The notes beneath the pieces are model-generated. The model was not told the DNA's origin, searched no databases, and saw nothing but the letters and a program-made list of their open reading frames with translations. Both the position numbers and the translations under genes were made by a program. A DNA stretch of 64,000 nt from Bacteroidetes bacterium UKL13-3 (GTDB lineage: Bacteria; Bacteroidota; Bacteroidia; UKL13-3), in NCBI GenBank assembly GCA_001602415.1, contig CP012155.1, positions 2,350,223 through 2,414,222 of the forward strand. Reading direction: 5' to 3'. Below, one piece after another: positions 9,620-19,126 of the stretch. The number at the start of each line of letters is the position of its first letter. Within the stretch, counting starts at the first letter, position 1.

Positions 9620-10737
9620 TGAAATTTACGCTATTAAACCAGGACCCGCAGAGCAAGGCGCGCGCAGGTGTTTTGGAAACTGGTCGCGGACCAATAGAAA
9701 CACCTATTTTTATGCCTGTAGGAACTCAAGGCACCGTAAAAAGTATTTCACAACGCGACCTTAAAAAGGACATTAAAGCTCAAATTATTTTAGCTAATAC
9801 CTATCACGTTTATTTACGCCCCGGACTTGATGTGGTAAATAAAGCAGGAGGCATTCATCAGTTTATACATTGGGATAAACCTATGCTAACTGATAGTGGT
9901 GGTTACCAAGTTTTTTCGTTGGGTGCAATGAGAAAAATTAAGGAAGAAGGCGTTACTTTTCGATCGCATATTGACGGCTCAAAACATTTTTTTAGTCCGG
10001 AAAATACAATAGATACCCAACGTACTATTGGTGCTGATATCGTAATGGCATTTGATGAATGTACACCCTACCCTTGCGATTATGATTACGCCAAAAAATC
10101 GATGCACATGACCCACCGTTGGCTTAAAAGATGTATTGATCGCTTTGATGCTACCGAACCGCTTTATGGTGTGGAGCAAAATTTATTCCCCATCGTTCAA
10201 GGTAGTACCTATAAAGATTTACGCATTCAATCAGCAGAATACATTGCCGAACAAGGCAGTGCAGGAAACGCCATTGGTGGGCTATCTGTTGGAGAGCCGG
10301 CAGAAGATATGTATGCCATGACAGAACTTGTATGTGGAATTTTACCTGCCAATAAACCTCGCTATTTAATGGGCGTTGGCACACCTGAAAATATTTTGGA
10401 ATGTATTAGTTTAGGTATTGATATGTTTGATTGTGTTATGCCAACACGTAATGCTCGGCACGGACACCTATTCACCAGCCAAGGAATCGTCAATATTAAA
10501 AATGAAAAATGGAAAACTGACTACTCGGCAGTTGATGATTTAATTACCCCGGAATACTCAAAAGCTTATTTACGCCATTTAATACATTGCAATGAAATGT
10601 TGGGGGCACAAATTGCGAGCAAGCAAAATCTTAGTTTTTACCTTTGGCTCGTAAAGGAAGCGCGAAAACATATTATTGGCGGAGATTTTGCAAGTTGGAA
10701 AACACAAATTCTTAAACAGATAACTGTTCGGTTATAA
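9619..10737 (+). CDS. tgt: tRNA-guanine transglycosylase
   Basis: Tgt swaps guanine-34 for the queuine precursor preQ1 in tRNAs with GUN anticodons. The 372-residue enzyme shows the substrate pocket motifs LTDSGGYQVFSL (catalytic Asp) and MFDCVMPTRNARHG (nucleophile Asp region), and IVQGS. The C-terminal region where many bacterial Tgts carry three zinc-binding cysteines and a His reads TPEYSKAYLRHL without those cysteines; I recall the same loss in other Bacteroidota, so this is probably lineage-specific rather than damage. It is coupled to porT by TAATG overlap and followed four bases later by the lptF/G-type gene. Confidence 0.95.
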   Translation: MKFTLLNQDPQSKARAGVLETGRGPIETPIFMPVGTQGTVKSISQRDLKKDIKAQIILANTYHVYLRPGLDVVNKAGGIHQFIHWDKPMLTDSGGYQVFSLGAMRKIKEEGVTFRSHIDGSKHFFSPENTIDTQRTIGADIVMAFDECTPYPCDYDYAKKSMHMTHRWLKRCIDRFDATEPLYGVEQNLFPIVQGSTYKDLRIQSAEYIAEQGSAGNAIGGLSVGEPAEDMYAMTELVCGILPANKPRYLMGVGTPENILECISLGIDMFDCVMPTRNARHGHLFTSQGIVNIKNEKWKTDYSAVDDLITPEYSKAYLRHLIHCNEMLGAQIASKQNLSFYLWLVKEARKHIIGGDFASWKTQILKQITVRL

Positions 10738-10741
10738 CAAG

Positions 10742-11818
10742 ATGAAACTACTCGATTGGTATATCATTAAAAGGTTTCTACTCACCTTTGTTTTTGCCTT
10801 AGGGTTGTTCTCCCTTATTGCCATTTTTATTGATATATCAGAAAAGATAGATGATTTTATAAGAAAAAAGCCTCCTTTAACGGCAATCATTTTTGATTAC
10901 TACATTTACTTCTTACCTTGGTTTTTCGGGATGTTTGGTCCCATATTCGTTTTCCTTGCTTGCATCTTTTTTAACTCTAAACTAGCGCAAAACACCGAAA
11001 TTATTGCCATGTTAAACAGCGGCATGAACTATCGCAGATTTTTGCGACCATATTTTATATCAGCAAGTTTTTTGGCATTTGTATTCATTGTATTGAACAC
11101 TTGGATTATTCCTATTAGTGATAAGCACCGTTATGCTTTTGAAGAACAATGGATCCGGGAAAAGAAAGTTACCGAAACACAAAATATACGCGTGCAAATA
11201 GAACCTGGAACCATGATGCACATGGAATCGTTTAACTACCTTGATAGTATTGGATATAATTTAGCAATGGAGCGTTTTGAGAACGGCAAACTCCGTATGC
11301 GAATATTTGCGAATAGGTTAGTTTGGAATAAACAAAAACAAATGTGGTCGCTGGAAAATTATCAGCAACGTTTGTTCAATGGTAATACGCAGCAAATATC
11401 TAAAGGTGCTATTAAAGACACCATTTTGCCAATTCAGCCATCTGAGTTTATCGTTAAAACTCAATACATTTCCTCCATGACAAACCCTGAGCTGAATGAA
11501 TACATTCGAAAGGAAAAGGAAAAAGGTTCACCGCACATCAGTAAATATTACGTTGAGTTATACAAACGTACTGCTTCTCCATTTTCGTTTTTTGTGCTCA
11601 CATTGCTTGCTGTTGGTGTATCATCGCGCAAATCGAGAGGTGGAACAGGTGTGCATTTAGGCATTGGCATCTTTTTAACATTTGCATTTTTGTTATCCTC
11701 CCAAGTTTTTAACACGTTTGGAATGACCAATGTGATGCACCCCGCAATTGCAGTTTGGATTTCGAATGCACTGTTTATGATTGTAGGGATTTATGTAGCT
11801 TATACATCCCCAAAATAA
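10742..11818 (+). CDS. LptF/LptG family LPS-export permease
   Basis: The 358-residue inner-membrane protein has the YjgP/YjgQ layout: the start KLLDWYIIKRFL, three N-terminal membrane spans within residues 1 to 120, a periplasmic beta-jellyroll-like domain at about 125 to 265, and three C-terminal spans. LptF and LptG pair with the LptB ATPase to extract lipopolysaccharide and hand it to LptC. Only one permease gene is present here, so whether it is LptF or LptG is undecided. It follows tgt by four bases and is probably in the menG-porT-tgt operon. Confidence 0.9.
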   Translation: MKLLDWYIIKRFLLTFVFALGLFSLIAIFIDISEKIDDFIRKKPPLTAIIFDYYIYFLPWFFGMFGPIFVFLACIFFNSKLAQNTEIIAMLNSGMNYRRFLRPYFISASFLAFVFIVLNTWIIPISDKHRYAFEEQWIREKKVTETQNIRVQIEPGTMMHMESFNYLDSIGYNLAMERFENGKLRMRIFANRLVWNKQKQMWSLENYQQRLFNGNTQQISKGAIKDTILPIQPSEFIVKTQYISSMTNPELNEYIRKEKEKGSPHISKYYVELYKRTASPFSFFVLTLLAVGVSSRKSRGGTGVHLGIGIFLTFAFLLSSQVFNTFGMTNVMHPAIAVWISNALFMIVGIYVAYTSPK

Positions 11819-11824
11819 GTAATC

Positions 11825-12727
11825 ATGCTCCAGAACAAATATTTACAGCTACACGTCATCATTTTACTTTGGGGATTTACACCAGTTATTGGAAAATTCA
11901 TTTCACTTCAAGCGGTAGATTTAGTTTGGTGTCGGCTATTAATTGCTGCGTTGAGTTTGTTCATTTATATAAGATACAAAGGCATTTCACTGGTAATGGA
12001 TCGAAAACAATTAGGTATCATTTTTTCAATGGGCATTGTGGTGGGATTACATTGGTACTTTTTTTACCATGCCATTAAAGTCTCCAATATATCCATAGCC
12101 TTATCAGGGTTTGCTACCATGACGTTATTTGCAAGTTTGCTTCAACCCCTATTATTAGGTAAAAAATTCTTTTGGGGAGACTTATTGTATGGTCTCTTTA
12201 TTTTGGTTGGGTTATCTGTAATTTTAAATGCAGAACACTTGTATATAGCAGGAATAGTTTATGGAATATTGGCCGCATTAACAGGTGCAATTTTTGGTGT
12301 GTATAACGGCAAATTAATCAACAAACATGAAGCAAGTTCAATTACCTTATTTGAGTTTATTGGCGCATTTGTATTGCTTACGTTTATGAAAATCTTCTCT
12401 GATGAAGCATCGTTTATACCTACAGTTTCAACAAATGATATTATTGGTTTGTTGTTGTTGAGTATTGTTTGCACTACACTCGCATTTACATGGAGCATTC
12501 AAATTTTAAAATACTTTTCGCCATTTACAGTTATTATTACCAATAACCTTGAACCAGTATACGGAATTATATTCTCTGTACTTTTATTTGGAGAAACCGA
12601 GGTCATGTCAACAGGATTTTATGTTGGTACACTCATTATTCTATCCAGTGTATTTACGTATCCAGTGGTTAAGCAAAAATTCTATCCTGAGGAAACGGAA
12701 TCCACACATTTTATCGAACAACCATAG
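11825..12727 (+). CDS. EamA-family drug/metabolite transporter
   Basis: The 300-residue protein has about ten hydrophobic spans arranged as two EamA repeats, each opening with a pattern like HVIILLWGFTPVIGKFI and containing the usual conserved Gly/Pro helix breaks (second copy near NNLEPVYGIIFSVLLFGE). DMT-superfamily members export small metabolites or drugs; substrate cannot be read from sequence. It starts six bases after the LptF/G-type gene, so it is probably the last gene of that operon. The charged tail PEETESTHF is cytoplasmic. Confidence 0.88.
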   Translation: MLQNKYLQLHVIILLWGFTPVIGKFISLQAVDLVWCRLLIAALSLFIYIRYKGISLVMDRKQLGIIFSMGIVVGLHWYFFYHAIKVSNISIALSGFATMTLFASLLQPLLLGKKFFWGDLLYGLFILVGLSVILNAEHLYIAGIVYGILAALTGAIFGVYNGKLINKHEASSITLFEFIGAFVLLTFMKIFSDEASFIPTVSTNDIIGLLLLSIVCTTLAFTWSIQILKYFSPFTVIITNNLEPVYGIIFSVLLFGETEVMSTGFYVGTLIILSSVFTYPVVKQKFYPEETESTHFIEQP

Positions 12728-12732
12728 CAATA

Positions 12733-12740
12733 TATTTTTG
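12733..12740 (+). promoter_or_regulatory. putative -7 promoter box for the T9SS cargo gene
   Basis: TATTTTTG matches TAnnTTTG and lies 33 bases before the ATG at 12774, in the gap after the transporter gene. Confidence 0.45.
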
Positions 12741-12773
12741 CACAGTGTTACATTTGTGTGAAAGCATATTGTT

Positions 12774-14633
12774 ATGAGATTTTTTGTTACAATTCTATTT
12801 ACCGGATTTACATTTAGCTTATTTGCGCAGAAAGGTTTTCAGTACAACACCTCAAATCATGTTTCACAACCCGCAGCGGTTATTGATATGAGTGAAGACA
12901 TAATGGATTTCGACCCTAAACTGGTTTTGATTCAAGCAGCTTTACCTCAACCTTTATCTGAGAACAAACAACTCAAACTAAAACTCGATTTAGACAGAGC
13001 AGCGATTTCTCGTAAGCAAAACATTCACCAAGCGTTCAATAAAGCTGTTGTTCCACCCCCATCAGTGTTAAAGGTATTTAATGGAAATGTAACTCAAGGA
13101 ACGCCCAATGATAATGATTTAGCTATAAGTAATGGAGGCTTTATTGTAAGTGTTGTCAATTCAAATCTTAACATATTTAATGATACTGGAAGATATATAT
13201 CAGGAAAATCGTTGGCATCATTTGCAAATGTATTGGGAACACTCAATCGTACCTACGATCCAAGGGTAATTTATGACCCTAAAGAAGATCGTTTCGTGTT
13301 GGTGTTTTTGCAAGGAAGCACCAGTGCAGATACACGTATAATTGTTGGATTTTCGCAAACCAATAACCCTTCGCAAAAATGGAATTTTTATACTATTCCA
13401 GGCAATGTAACAGGAGACTCAACCTGGAGCGACTACCCTATTTTATCTTTGAGTAATGATGAACTTTTTATAACTGTAAACAGGGTAAAAGATAATACAC
13501 CTTGGCAACAAGGATTTGTTACTTCATACATTTGGCAATGTGATAAAAAAGCTGGATTTGCAGGACAACCCATCAATCAAAAAATTTACAACAACATCAC
13601 CTACAACGGAAAATCTGTTTGGAATATTTGTCCGGTAAAAGGAGGTTCAACTGTTTATGGTCCTAATATGTTTTTTCTATCTCAACGCCCAAGTGATTTA
13701 TTAAACGATACTGTTTTTTTACATGAAATAACCAACACCAATGCTTCAGGAGTAGCAATTCTTACGCAGAAAATATTACGCACCAATACTCCATACGGAC
13801 TTCAACCCAATGCGATTCAACCCAACGGAAAAAAATTGCAAACAAATGATGCAAGGGTTCTTTCAGCTATTTATGAAAATGGTTTTATACATTATGTAGG
13901 TAATACCATTGACACTTCACTTTTTGCTCCTGCTGTATATTATGGAATTGTGAGTAATGTATTTGGAACAAATCCTACTGTAGAGGGTAAAATTATTAGT
14001 TATGATAGCATGGATATTGGTTACCCATCCATTTCCTACATTGGAGGAGGTAGTGGAGATAATAGTACACTGATAACTTTTTCGCATGTTTCACCAACAC
14101 ATTTTCCGGGAGGATCGGCAGTTACAACTGATCGTTTTGGAAATGTATCTGCGCCTGTGTTTTTAAAACTTGGAGAAAACAGTATTGCGATCTTAAATGA
14201 TAGTGTAAATCGTTGGGGTGATTATTCGGGAAATCAGCGCAAATACAACGAAGAAGGTATATGTTGGGTGAACGGTTCATTTGGAGGAGCCAACGGAGAT
14301 AATCGAACGTGGATTGCACGATTGAAAAGCAACGATCCATTATTATCCTTGACCGAAAAATCGGCCCCACAGTTTCAAGCAATTGTTTATCCTAACCCGG
14401 CAAGAGAATACGCTCAAGTGTTGTTTACATCAGCAGAAACACAATTAGTAACATTTGAATTACTCGATATGAATGGTAAAGTTGTGGCATCACTTCTTCA
14501 GGATAAAGCGAAAGCTGGGCAAAATTTGTTTAGTTTCTCTACTGAAGATTTGCAGACAGGTGTTTATTTTTTAACCATTAAACAACAAAACAACAATGTG
14601 TTATTTCAACAAAAAATTATGGTTAATCATTAG
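12774..14633 (+). CDS. secreted protein with T9SS C-terminal sorting domain
   Basis: The 619-residue protein has a signal peptide (cleavage near LFAQ), a central region of about 430 residues with repeated FDP/DPRVIYDPKEDRFVLVF-type strands suggesting a beta-propeller-like fold, and a C-terminal type A sorting domain of about 80 residues starting VYPNPAREYAQV with the LLDMNGKVV and GVYFLTI motifs. That domain directs export by the type IX system whose parts are encoded elsewhere in this window. No catalytic motif is recognised. Codon use looks like its neighbours. The last 38 bases overlap a small lipoprotein gene. Confidence 0.9.
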   Translation: MRFFVTILFTGFTFSLFAQKGFQYNTSNHVSQPAAVIDMSEDIMDFDPKLVLIQAALPQPLSENKQLKLKLDLDRAAISRKQNIHQAFNKAVVPPPSVLKVFNGNVTQGTPNDNDLAISNGGFIVSVVNSNLNIFNDTGRYISGKSLASFANVLGTLNRTYDPRVIYDPKEDRFVLVFLQGSTSADTRIIVGFSQTNNPSQKWNFYTIPGNVTGDSTWSDYPILSLSNDELFITVNRVKDNTPWQQGFVTSYIWQCDKKAGFAGQPINQKIYNNITYNGKSVWNICPVKGGSTVYGPNMFFLSQRPSDLLNDTVFLHEITNTNASGVAILTQKILRTNTPYGLQPNAIQPNGKKLQTNDARVLSAIYENGFIHYVGNTIDTSLFAPAVYYGIVSNVFGTNPTVEGKIISYDSMDIGYPSISYIGGGSGDNSTLITFSHVSPTHFPGGSAVTTDRFGNVSAPVFLKLGENSIAILNDSVNRWGDYSGNQRKYNEEGICWVNGSFGGANGDNRTWIARLKSNDPLLSLTEKSAPQFQAIVYPNPAREYAQVLFTSAETQLVTFELLDMNGKVVASLLQDKAKAGQNLFSFSTEDLQTGVYFLTIKQQNNNVLFQQKIMVNH

Positions 14634-14796
14634 CACTTTTATGCTTGGAAATGGCTGCAAGAGCAATGAAAAAGCTCCCATAACCGATAAAGAACAAACA
14701 GTTGTGGAACAGCCTAAGCCAATTACCGAACCACAAACTGATTCCCTAAAAAAATCATTGGATGAACAACGTAGGCTTAAAAATAGCAAACCCTAG
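14596..14796 (+). CDS. small hypothetical lipoprotein
   Basis: This 66-residue product starts inside the 3' end of the T9SS cargo gene in another frame. It has a basic n-region (NKK), a hydrophobic core WLIISTFMLG and a lipobox-like NGC, followed by a short charged, proline-rich, disordered tail. The signal sequence layout and the terminator at its stop codon support a real gene. The alternative is chance overlap, but the tail beyond the overlap stays open for about 160 bases. Function is unknown. Confidence 0.55.
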   Translation: MCYFNKKLWLIISTFMLGNGCKSNEKAPITDKEQTVVEQPKPITEPQTDSLKKSLDEQRRLKNSKP

Positions 14797-14826
14797 CAAC
14801 TGCTTATTGTATTGCAATTGTTAGGG
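14791..14826. terminator. hairpin terminator between lipoprotein gene and serS
   Basis: CCCTAGCAACTGC pairs with GCAATTGTTAGGG with one mismatch and one G-T wobble around a 10-base loop. It overlaps the stop codon of the lipoprotein gene and lies between convergent genes, so it may serve both strands, although only short T runs follow. Confidence 0.55.
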
Positions 14827-14856
14827 TTTACTCAATCCAATTGTTGGTTTATTTAT

Positions 14857-16128
14857 TTAACTAATCATATCGAAACCTACATAAGGAATCAATGCTTTAG
14901 GTACTTTTATACCGTTAGGTGTTTGGTTGTTTTCTAGGATGGTTGCCAAAATACGAGGTAATGCTAATGCACTTCCATTTAAGGTATGTACTAAGTGGTT
15001 TTTTCCCTCCTTATTTTTGTATCGGCACTTTAAACGATTAGCCTGAAAACTTTCGAAATTTGATGTTGAGCTAACTTCTAACCAACGTTGCTGTGCTGCA
15101 CTATACGTTTCAAAATCATACGTTAATGCCGATGTAAATCCCATATCACCTCCACACAAACGGAGGATGCGGTATGGCAACTCTAATTTTTCTAAAAGGC
15201 TTTGAACATGTTTTACCATCTCATCCAATAGTTGGTATGATTGTTCTGGTGTGGCAATTTGTACAATTTCTACTTTTTCAAATTGGTGCAAACGATTTAA
15301 TCCACGCACGTGCGCACCCCAACTTCCTGCCTCCCGTCTGAAACAAGGTGAATAGCCTACATTTTTTATTGGCAACTCTTCTTCTTTCAAAATTACATCA
15401 CGGTATATGTTGGTAATAGGCACTTCGGCTGTGGGTATCAAATATAAATCATCAACCTGCGCATGATACATTTGTCCTTCTTTATCGGGCAACTGTCCAG
15501 TTCCAAAACCACTCTCGGCATTCACCAAAAAAGGAGGAACAATTTCTTCATAGCCTGCCTTCATGGCTTCATCTAAAAAGAAATTAACCAATCCACGTTG
15601 CATGCGAGCTCCTTTGCCTCGATAAACAGGGAAACCTGCACCTGTAATTTTAGTGCCCAACTCAAAATCAATGAGATTGTAATTAGTTATTAAATCCCAA
15701 TGAGGTAAAGCGGCCTTATCTAAGGCTGGTAAATCGCCATACTGGTAGACAGTAACATTTTCCTCGGGCGTTTTTCCCTCAGGAACAATTTCGTTGGGTG
15801 TATTAGGAAGCGTAACCAATTTTGCGAACAATTCTTCATCCAACTGCTTACTTTTATCCTCAAGTAACTTAGCATCAGCTTTAAGTTGCGATGTTTGTTG
15901 TTTCAGCGCCTCAGCTTCTTCTCGCTTGCCATTTTTCATTAGCTCTCCAATCTGCTTGGCGATAACATTTGCCTCAGCTTGATTGGTTTCCATTTCCTTT
16001 TTGGCAGCACGCGCTTTCTCATCCAAAGCTAAAACTTCATCCACAACACTTGCAAAATTCGGATTGCGTTTGTTCAAACGAGATTTAGCCTCAGCAGTTT
16101 GTTCTCTCAAATAATTTAGTTGTAGCAT
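14857..16128 (-). CDS. serS: seryl-tRNA synthetase
   Basis: SerRS charges tRNA-Ser with serine. The 423-residue class II enzyme has the N-terminal helical coiled-coil arm (residues 1 to about 110, rich in Lys, Glu and Ala heptads) that reads the long variable arm of the tRNA. The catalytic core contains motif 2 FRREAGSWG and motif 3 NGSALALPRILATILE with the conserved Arg. Length is normal. It starts at ATG 16128 and is followed downstream by the convergent cargo/lipoprotein pair. No T-box or other leader is visible. Confidence 0.96.
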   Translation of the reverse strand: MLQLNYLREQTAEAKSRLNKRNPNFASVVDEVLALDEKARAAKKEMETNQAEANVIAKQIGELMKNGKREEAEALKQQTSQLKADAKLLEDKSKQLDEELFAKLVTLPNTPNEIVPEGKTPEENVTVYQYGDLPALDKAALPHWDLITNYNLIDFELGTKITGAGFPVYRGKGARMQRGLVNFFLDEAMKAGYEEIVPPFLVNAESGFGTGQLPDKEGQMYHAQVDDLYLIPTAEVPITNIYRDVILKEEELPIKNVGYSPCFRREAGSWGAHVRGLNRLHQFEKVEIVQIATPEQSYQLLDEMVKHVQSLLEKLELPYRILRLCGGDMGFTSALTYDFETYSAAQQRWLEVSSTSNFESFQANRLKCRYKNKEGKNHLVHTLNGSALALPRILATILENNQTPNGIKVPKALIPYVGFDMIS

Positions 16129-16185
16129 TTCTATTAAGGTGTTTAAGGCTTTCTGTTTGTTATGTAGACAGAAAACTTAAACAAT

Positions 16186-16626
16186 TTATTCGTTGATAAT
16201 TACTTTTTCCATTACATCGCCTTGACGAATGGCATCAATCACTTCCAATCCTTCCACTACTTTTCCAAAACAAGTATGATTGCGATCTAAATGTGCTGTA
16301 TTATTGCGGCTATGGCAGATAAAAAACTGAGATCCACCGGTGTTTCTTCCGGCATGTGCCATTGATAATACTCCACGATCGTGAAACTGGTTTCCTCCGG
16401 TTAACTCACAATCAATTTTATAACCCGGACCACCAGCACCAGTTCCATTAGGGCATCCACCCTGAATCACAAAATCAGGAATAACTCTGTGAAAGGTTAA
16501 TCCGTTGTAAAAACCGCTTTGGGCTAATTTAACAAAATTTGCTACCGTATTAGGGGCATCTTGATCATAAAATTCAATTTTCATTACACCTTTAGCTGTG
16601 TGTATTTCGGCTGTTGTCATAGTCAT
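16186..16626 (-). CDS. cyclophilin-type peptidyl-prolyl isomerase
   Basis: The 146-residue cytoplasmic protein is a minimal cyclophilin that speeds proline cis-trans isomerisation. It shows the active-site motif FHRVIPDF with the catalytic Arg at about residue 47, IQGG, and GSQFFI. There is no signal peptide, so it is the cytoplasmic PpiB type. It lies 58 bases upstream of serS on the same strand and is divergent from the antiporter gene. The alternative start at the second Met (residue 3) would change little. Confidence 0.94.
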   Translation of the reverse strand: MTMTTAEIHTAKGVMKIEFYDQDAPNTVANFVKLAQSGFYNGLTFHRVIPDFVIQGGCPNGTGAGGPGYKIDCELTGGNQFHDRGVLSMAHAGRNTGGSQFFICHSRNNTAHLDRNHTCFGKVVEGLEVIDAIRQGDVMEKVIINE

Positions 16627-16803
16627 TATTTTTTTACAAAGTGCGAAAATAAGAAAATAAGTATACTATTTTCAGTTGAATACTATTCGTTTAGCGAGAG
16701 CAAGTCAGTCTGCTATTATACAATCGCTATTCACAGAGTACTTGAAAGGCCTTATTAACTGTTTATTTATAAGTATATTGCTCACGTAATTCCTTAAAAC
16801 AGT

Positions 16804-19023
16804 ATGCAACATGTACCTCATCTTATTACTGATTTAGCTCTAATTCTTTGCTCAGCAGGAGTTGTTACTTTATTGTTTAAACGGTTAAACCAACCGGTGG
16901 TATTGGGTTATATCATTGCCGGATTATTGGTTGGACCCAATTTTCAACTTTTCCCAAGTATTGTTGAAATTGAAAGTATTAAAATTTGGGCTGAGATAGG
17001 AATTATTTTTTTACTATTTAGTTTAGGCTTAGAATTTAGTTTTAAAAAACTTGTAAAAGTTGGAAACACAGCACTCATCACTGGACTATTTGAGATATCA
17101 GTGATGCTCACCATAGGCTACTATCTTGGTAAATGGATGGGATGGAATACCATGAATAGTTTATTTTTAGGCGGTATTATTTCCATTTCATCCACCACTA
17201 TTATTTTCAGGGCATTTGATGAATTAAACCTAAAGCCGAGGAAATTTGCAGGCATTGTAATTGGTGTATTAATAGTTGAAGATTTGGTGGCCGTTCTCTT
17301 AATGGTGGTATTGTCAACCGTTGCTGCAACCAATAGTATTGAAGGAAGTGCCATGCTATTTGTAATACTCAAACTTATTTTCTTTTTAATATTATGGTTT
17401 ATTGGAGGCATTTTTTTACTTCCTACTTTTTTCAAAAAAGCACAACAACTCCTTAGCCAAGAAACTTTATTGATTGTATCGATAGGATTGTGCTTAGGAA
17501 TGGTGCTATTAGCTGCTCAAGCAGGTTTCTCTGCAGCACTCGGAGCTTTTATTATGGGAAGTTTACTTGCAGAAACTACTCAAGCAGAAAGAATTGAACA
17601 TGCAATCAAACCTGTAAAAGATTTATTTGGTGCTGTATTTTTTGTTTCGGTAGGTATGTTAATTAATCCAGAGATACTATTGGAATATAAGTGGCCAGTA
17701 CTCATCCTAACATTAACAGTAATGATAGGCAAAACAGTGAATGTTTCGATCGGAGCCTTACTCTCGGGACAGCCTTTAAAACAGAGTATTCAAGCAGGTA
17801 CAAGCATGGCACAAATTGGAGAGTTTAGCTTTATCATCGCTACGTTAGGCGTTAGCTTAAAAGTAACTGCCGATTTTTTGTATCCAATAGCTGTGGGTGT
17901 ATCGGTAATAACCACGTTTGCCACGCCATACATGATTCAATTTGCCGATCCACTATATCACTTTACTGAAAGATTATTACCGCGCAAATGGAATGAAAAC
18001 CTAAACAAATATAGCAAAGGAGCACAACATATTAATACCGAAAGTCATTGGCGGAACGTATTACAATCCTTTTTTCAAATTGTGTTGGTAAACGGAGTTA
18101 TTCTTATCGCTATTATTTTGTTGTTTAAGAATATTGTTGAACCCGCGATGTGGGTAGGCGGAACAGTTGGAAATATTGTAACGGCAGTATTTGCTTTATC
18201 ATCCATGGGACCATTTTTGTGGATGCTCACAACAAAAAAAATAAACAAGCCATCATACACTCAATTGTGGTTGAGCAAATACAATCGAGGTCCAATTATT
18301 GTGCTTGAAATTATTCGTGTATTAATTGGAGTTGTATTTGTTGGTTTCTTGCTTTTACAGTTCTTTTCAGCATATACAGCGTTGTTGTTAGCCTTTATTA
18401 TTATGGTTGTTTCAGGTATTGTTTTTTCACGTAAACTTCATGCGTTTTCCGTTCGAATTGAAAACCGGTTTTTACACAACCTAAACTTGCGTGAAACCAC
18501 AAAACCCATTAACAATAAAGTAGATAATTTACTTCCATGGGATGCTCATTTGGCTTATTTTGATATTGATATTGACTCAACACTTATTGGCAAACCACTG
18601 GTGGATTTATCATTAAGAGAAAAGTATGGAATAAACCTTGCGCTTATTGAAAGAGGCGATCGTATGATTATGATACCCGATAAATACGAAAAATTGTTTC
18701 CGTTTGATAGGATTGCAGTTATCGGAACAGATGAACAAATTCTAACTTTTAAAAACACCATCGAAGCAGCAAACAAAGCACAGATTTTTGATGATACGAA
18801 AGGTGAAATTACACTTACACAAATTCATGTTCATCCAGGATTTCCTTTTTTAGGACAGACCATCAGAGAAAGTGAATTGCGCGATAAAGTAAAAGGATTG
18901 ATTGTTGGTATTGAACGTAACGGACAACGAATCTTGAATCCCGATTCCAATCTTACATTTGAATTAAATGATGCTTTATGGATTGCAGGCGATCGCAAAA
19001 AGGTAAAACAACTACTTACATGA
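16804..19023 (+). CDS. Kef-type CPA2 cation:proton antiporter
   Basis: The 739-residue inner-membrane protein has a CPA2 transport domain of about 12 spans (residues 1 to 390, with LGYIIAGLLVGPN and LIVEDLVAVLL), then a second cluster of spans at about 415 to 555. It ends in two tandem RCK-C (TrkA-C) ligand-binding domains at about 580 to 660 and 665 to 739. Such proteins exchange K+ or Na+ for protons. There is no full RCK-N nucleotide-binding domain, unlike E. coli KefB/KefC. The gene stands alone, divergent from the cyclophilin gene. Confidence 0.9.
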   Translation: MQHVPHLITDLALILCSAGVVTLLFKRLNQPVVLGYIIAGLLVGPNFQLFPSIVEIESIKIWAEIGIIFLLFSLGLEFSFKKLVKVGNTALITGLFEISVMLTIGYYLGKWMGWNTMNSLFLGGIISISSTTIIFRAFDELNLKPRKFAGIVIGVLIVEDLVAVLLMVVLSTVAATNSIEGSAMLFVILKLIFFLILWFIGGIFLLPTFFKKAQQLLSQETLLIVSIGLCLGMVLLAAQAGFSAALGAFIMGSLLAETTQAERIEHAIKPVKDLFGAVFFVSVGMLINPEILLEYKWPVLILTLTVMIGKTVNVSIGALLSGQPLKQSIQAGTSMAQIGEFSFIIATLGVSLKVTADFLYPIAVGVSVITTFATPYMIQFADPLYHFTERLLPRKWNENLNKYSKGAQHINTESHWRNVLQSFFQIVLVNGVILIAIILLFKNIVEPAMWVGGTVGNIVTAVFALSSMGPFLWMLTTKKINKPSYTQLWLSKYNRGPIIVLEIIRVLIGVVFVGFLLLQFFSAYTALLLAFIIMVVSGIVFSRKLHAFSVRIENRFLHNLNLRETTKPINNKVDNLLPWDAHLAYFDIDIDSTLIGKPLVDLSLREKYGINLALIERGDRMIMIPDKYEKLFPFDRIAVIGTDEQILTFKNTIEAANKAQIFDDTKGEITLTQIHVHPGFPFLGQTIRESELRDKVKGLIVGIERNGQRILNPDSNLTFELNDALWIAGDRKKVKQLLT

Positions 19024-19126
19024 TGTATTGATTATCAAGATAAATACACCAACAAAACCTGTCTCTAGCAACCTACAAGTAAAAACTAAAAACATTTTCC
19101 TATTTTGCACCCAAATTACACAACAC

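Noticed and set aside
19028-19126. Upstream start for lpd
   Set aside because: The extra 33 residues do not resemble the family, and the FAD motif normally lies within the first ten or so residues, as with ATG 19127.
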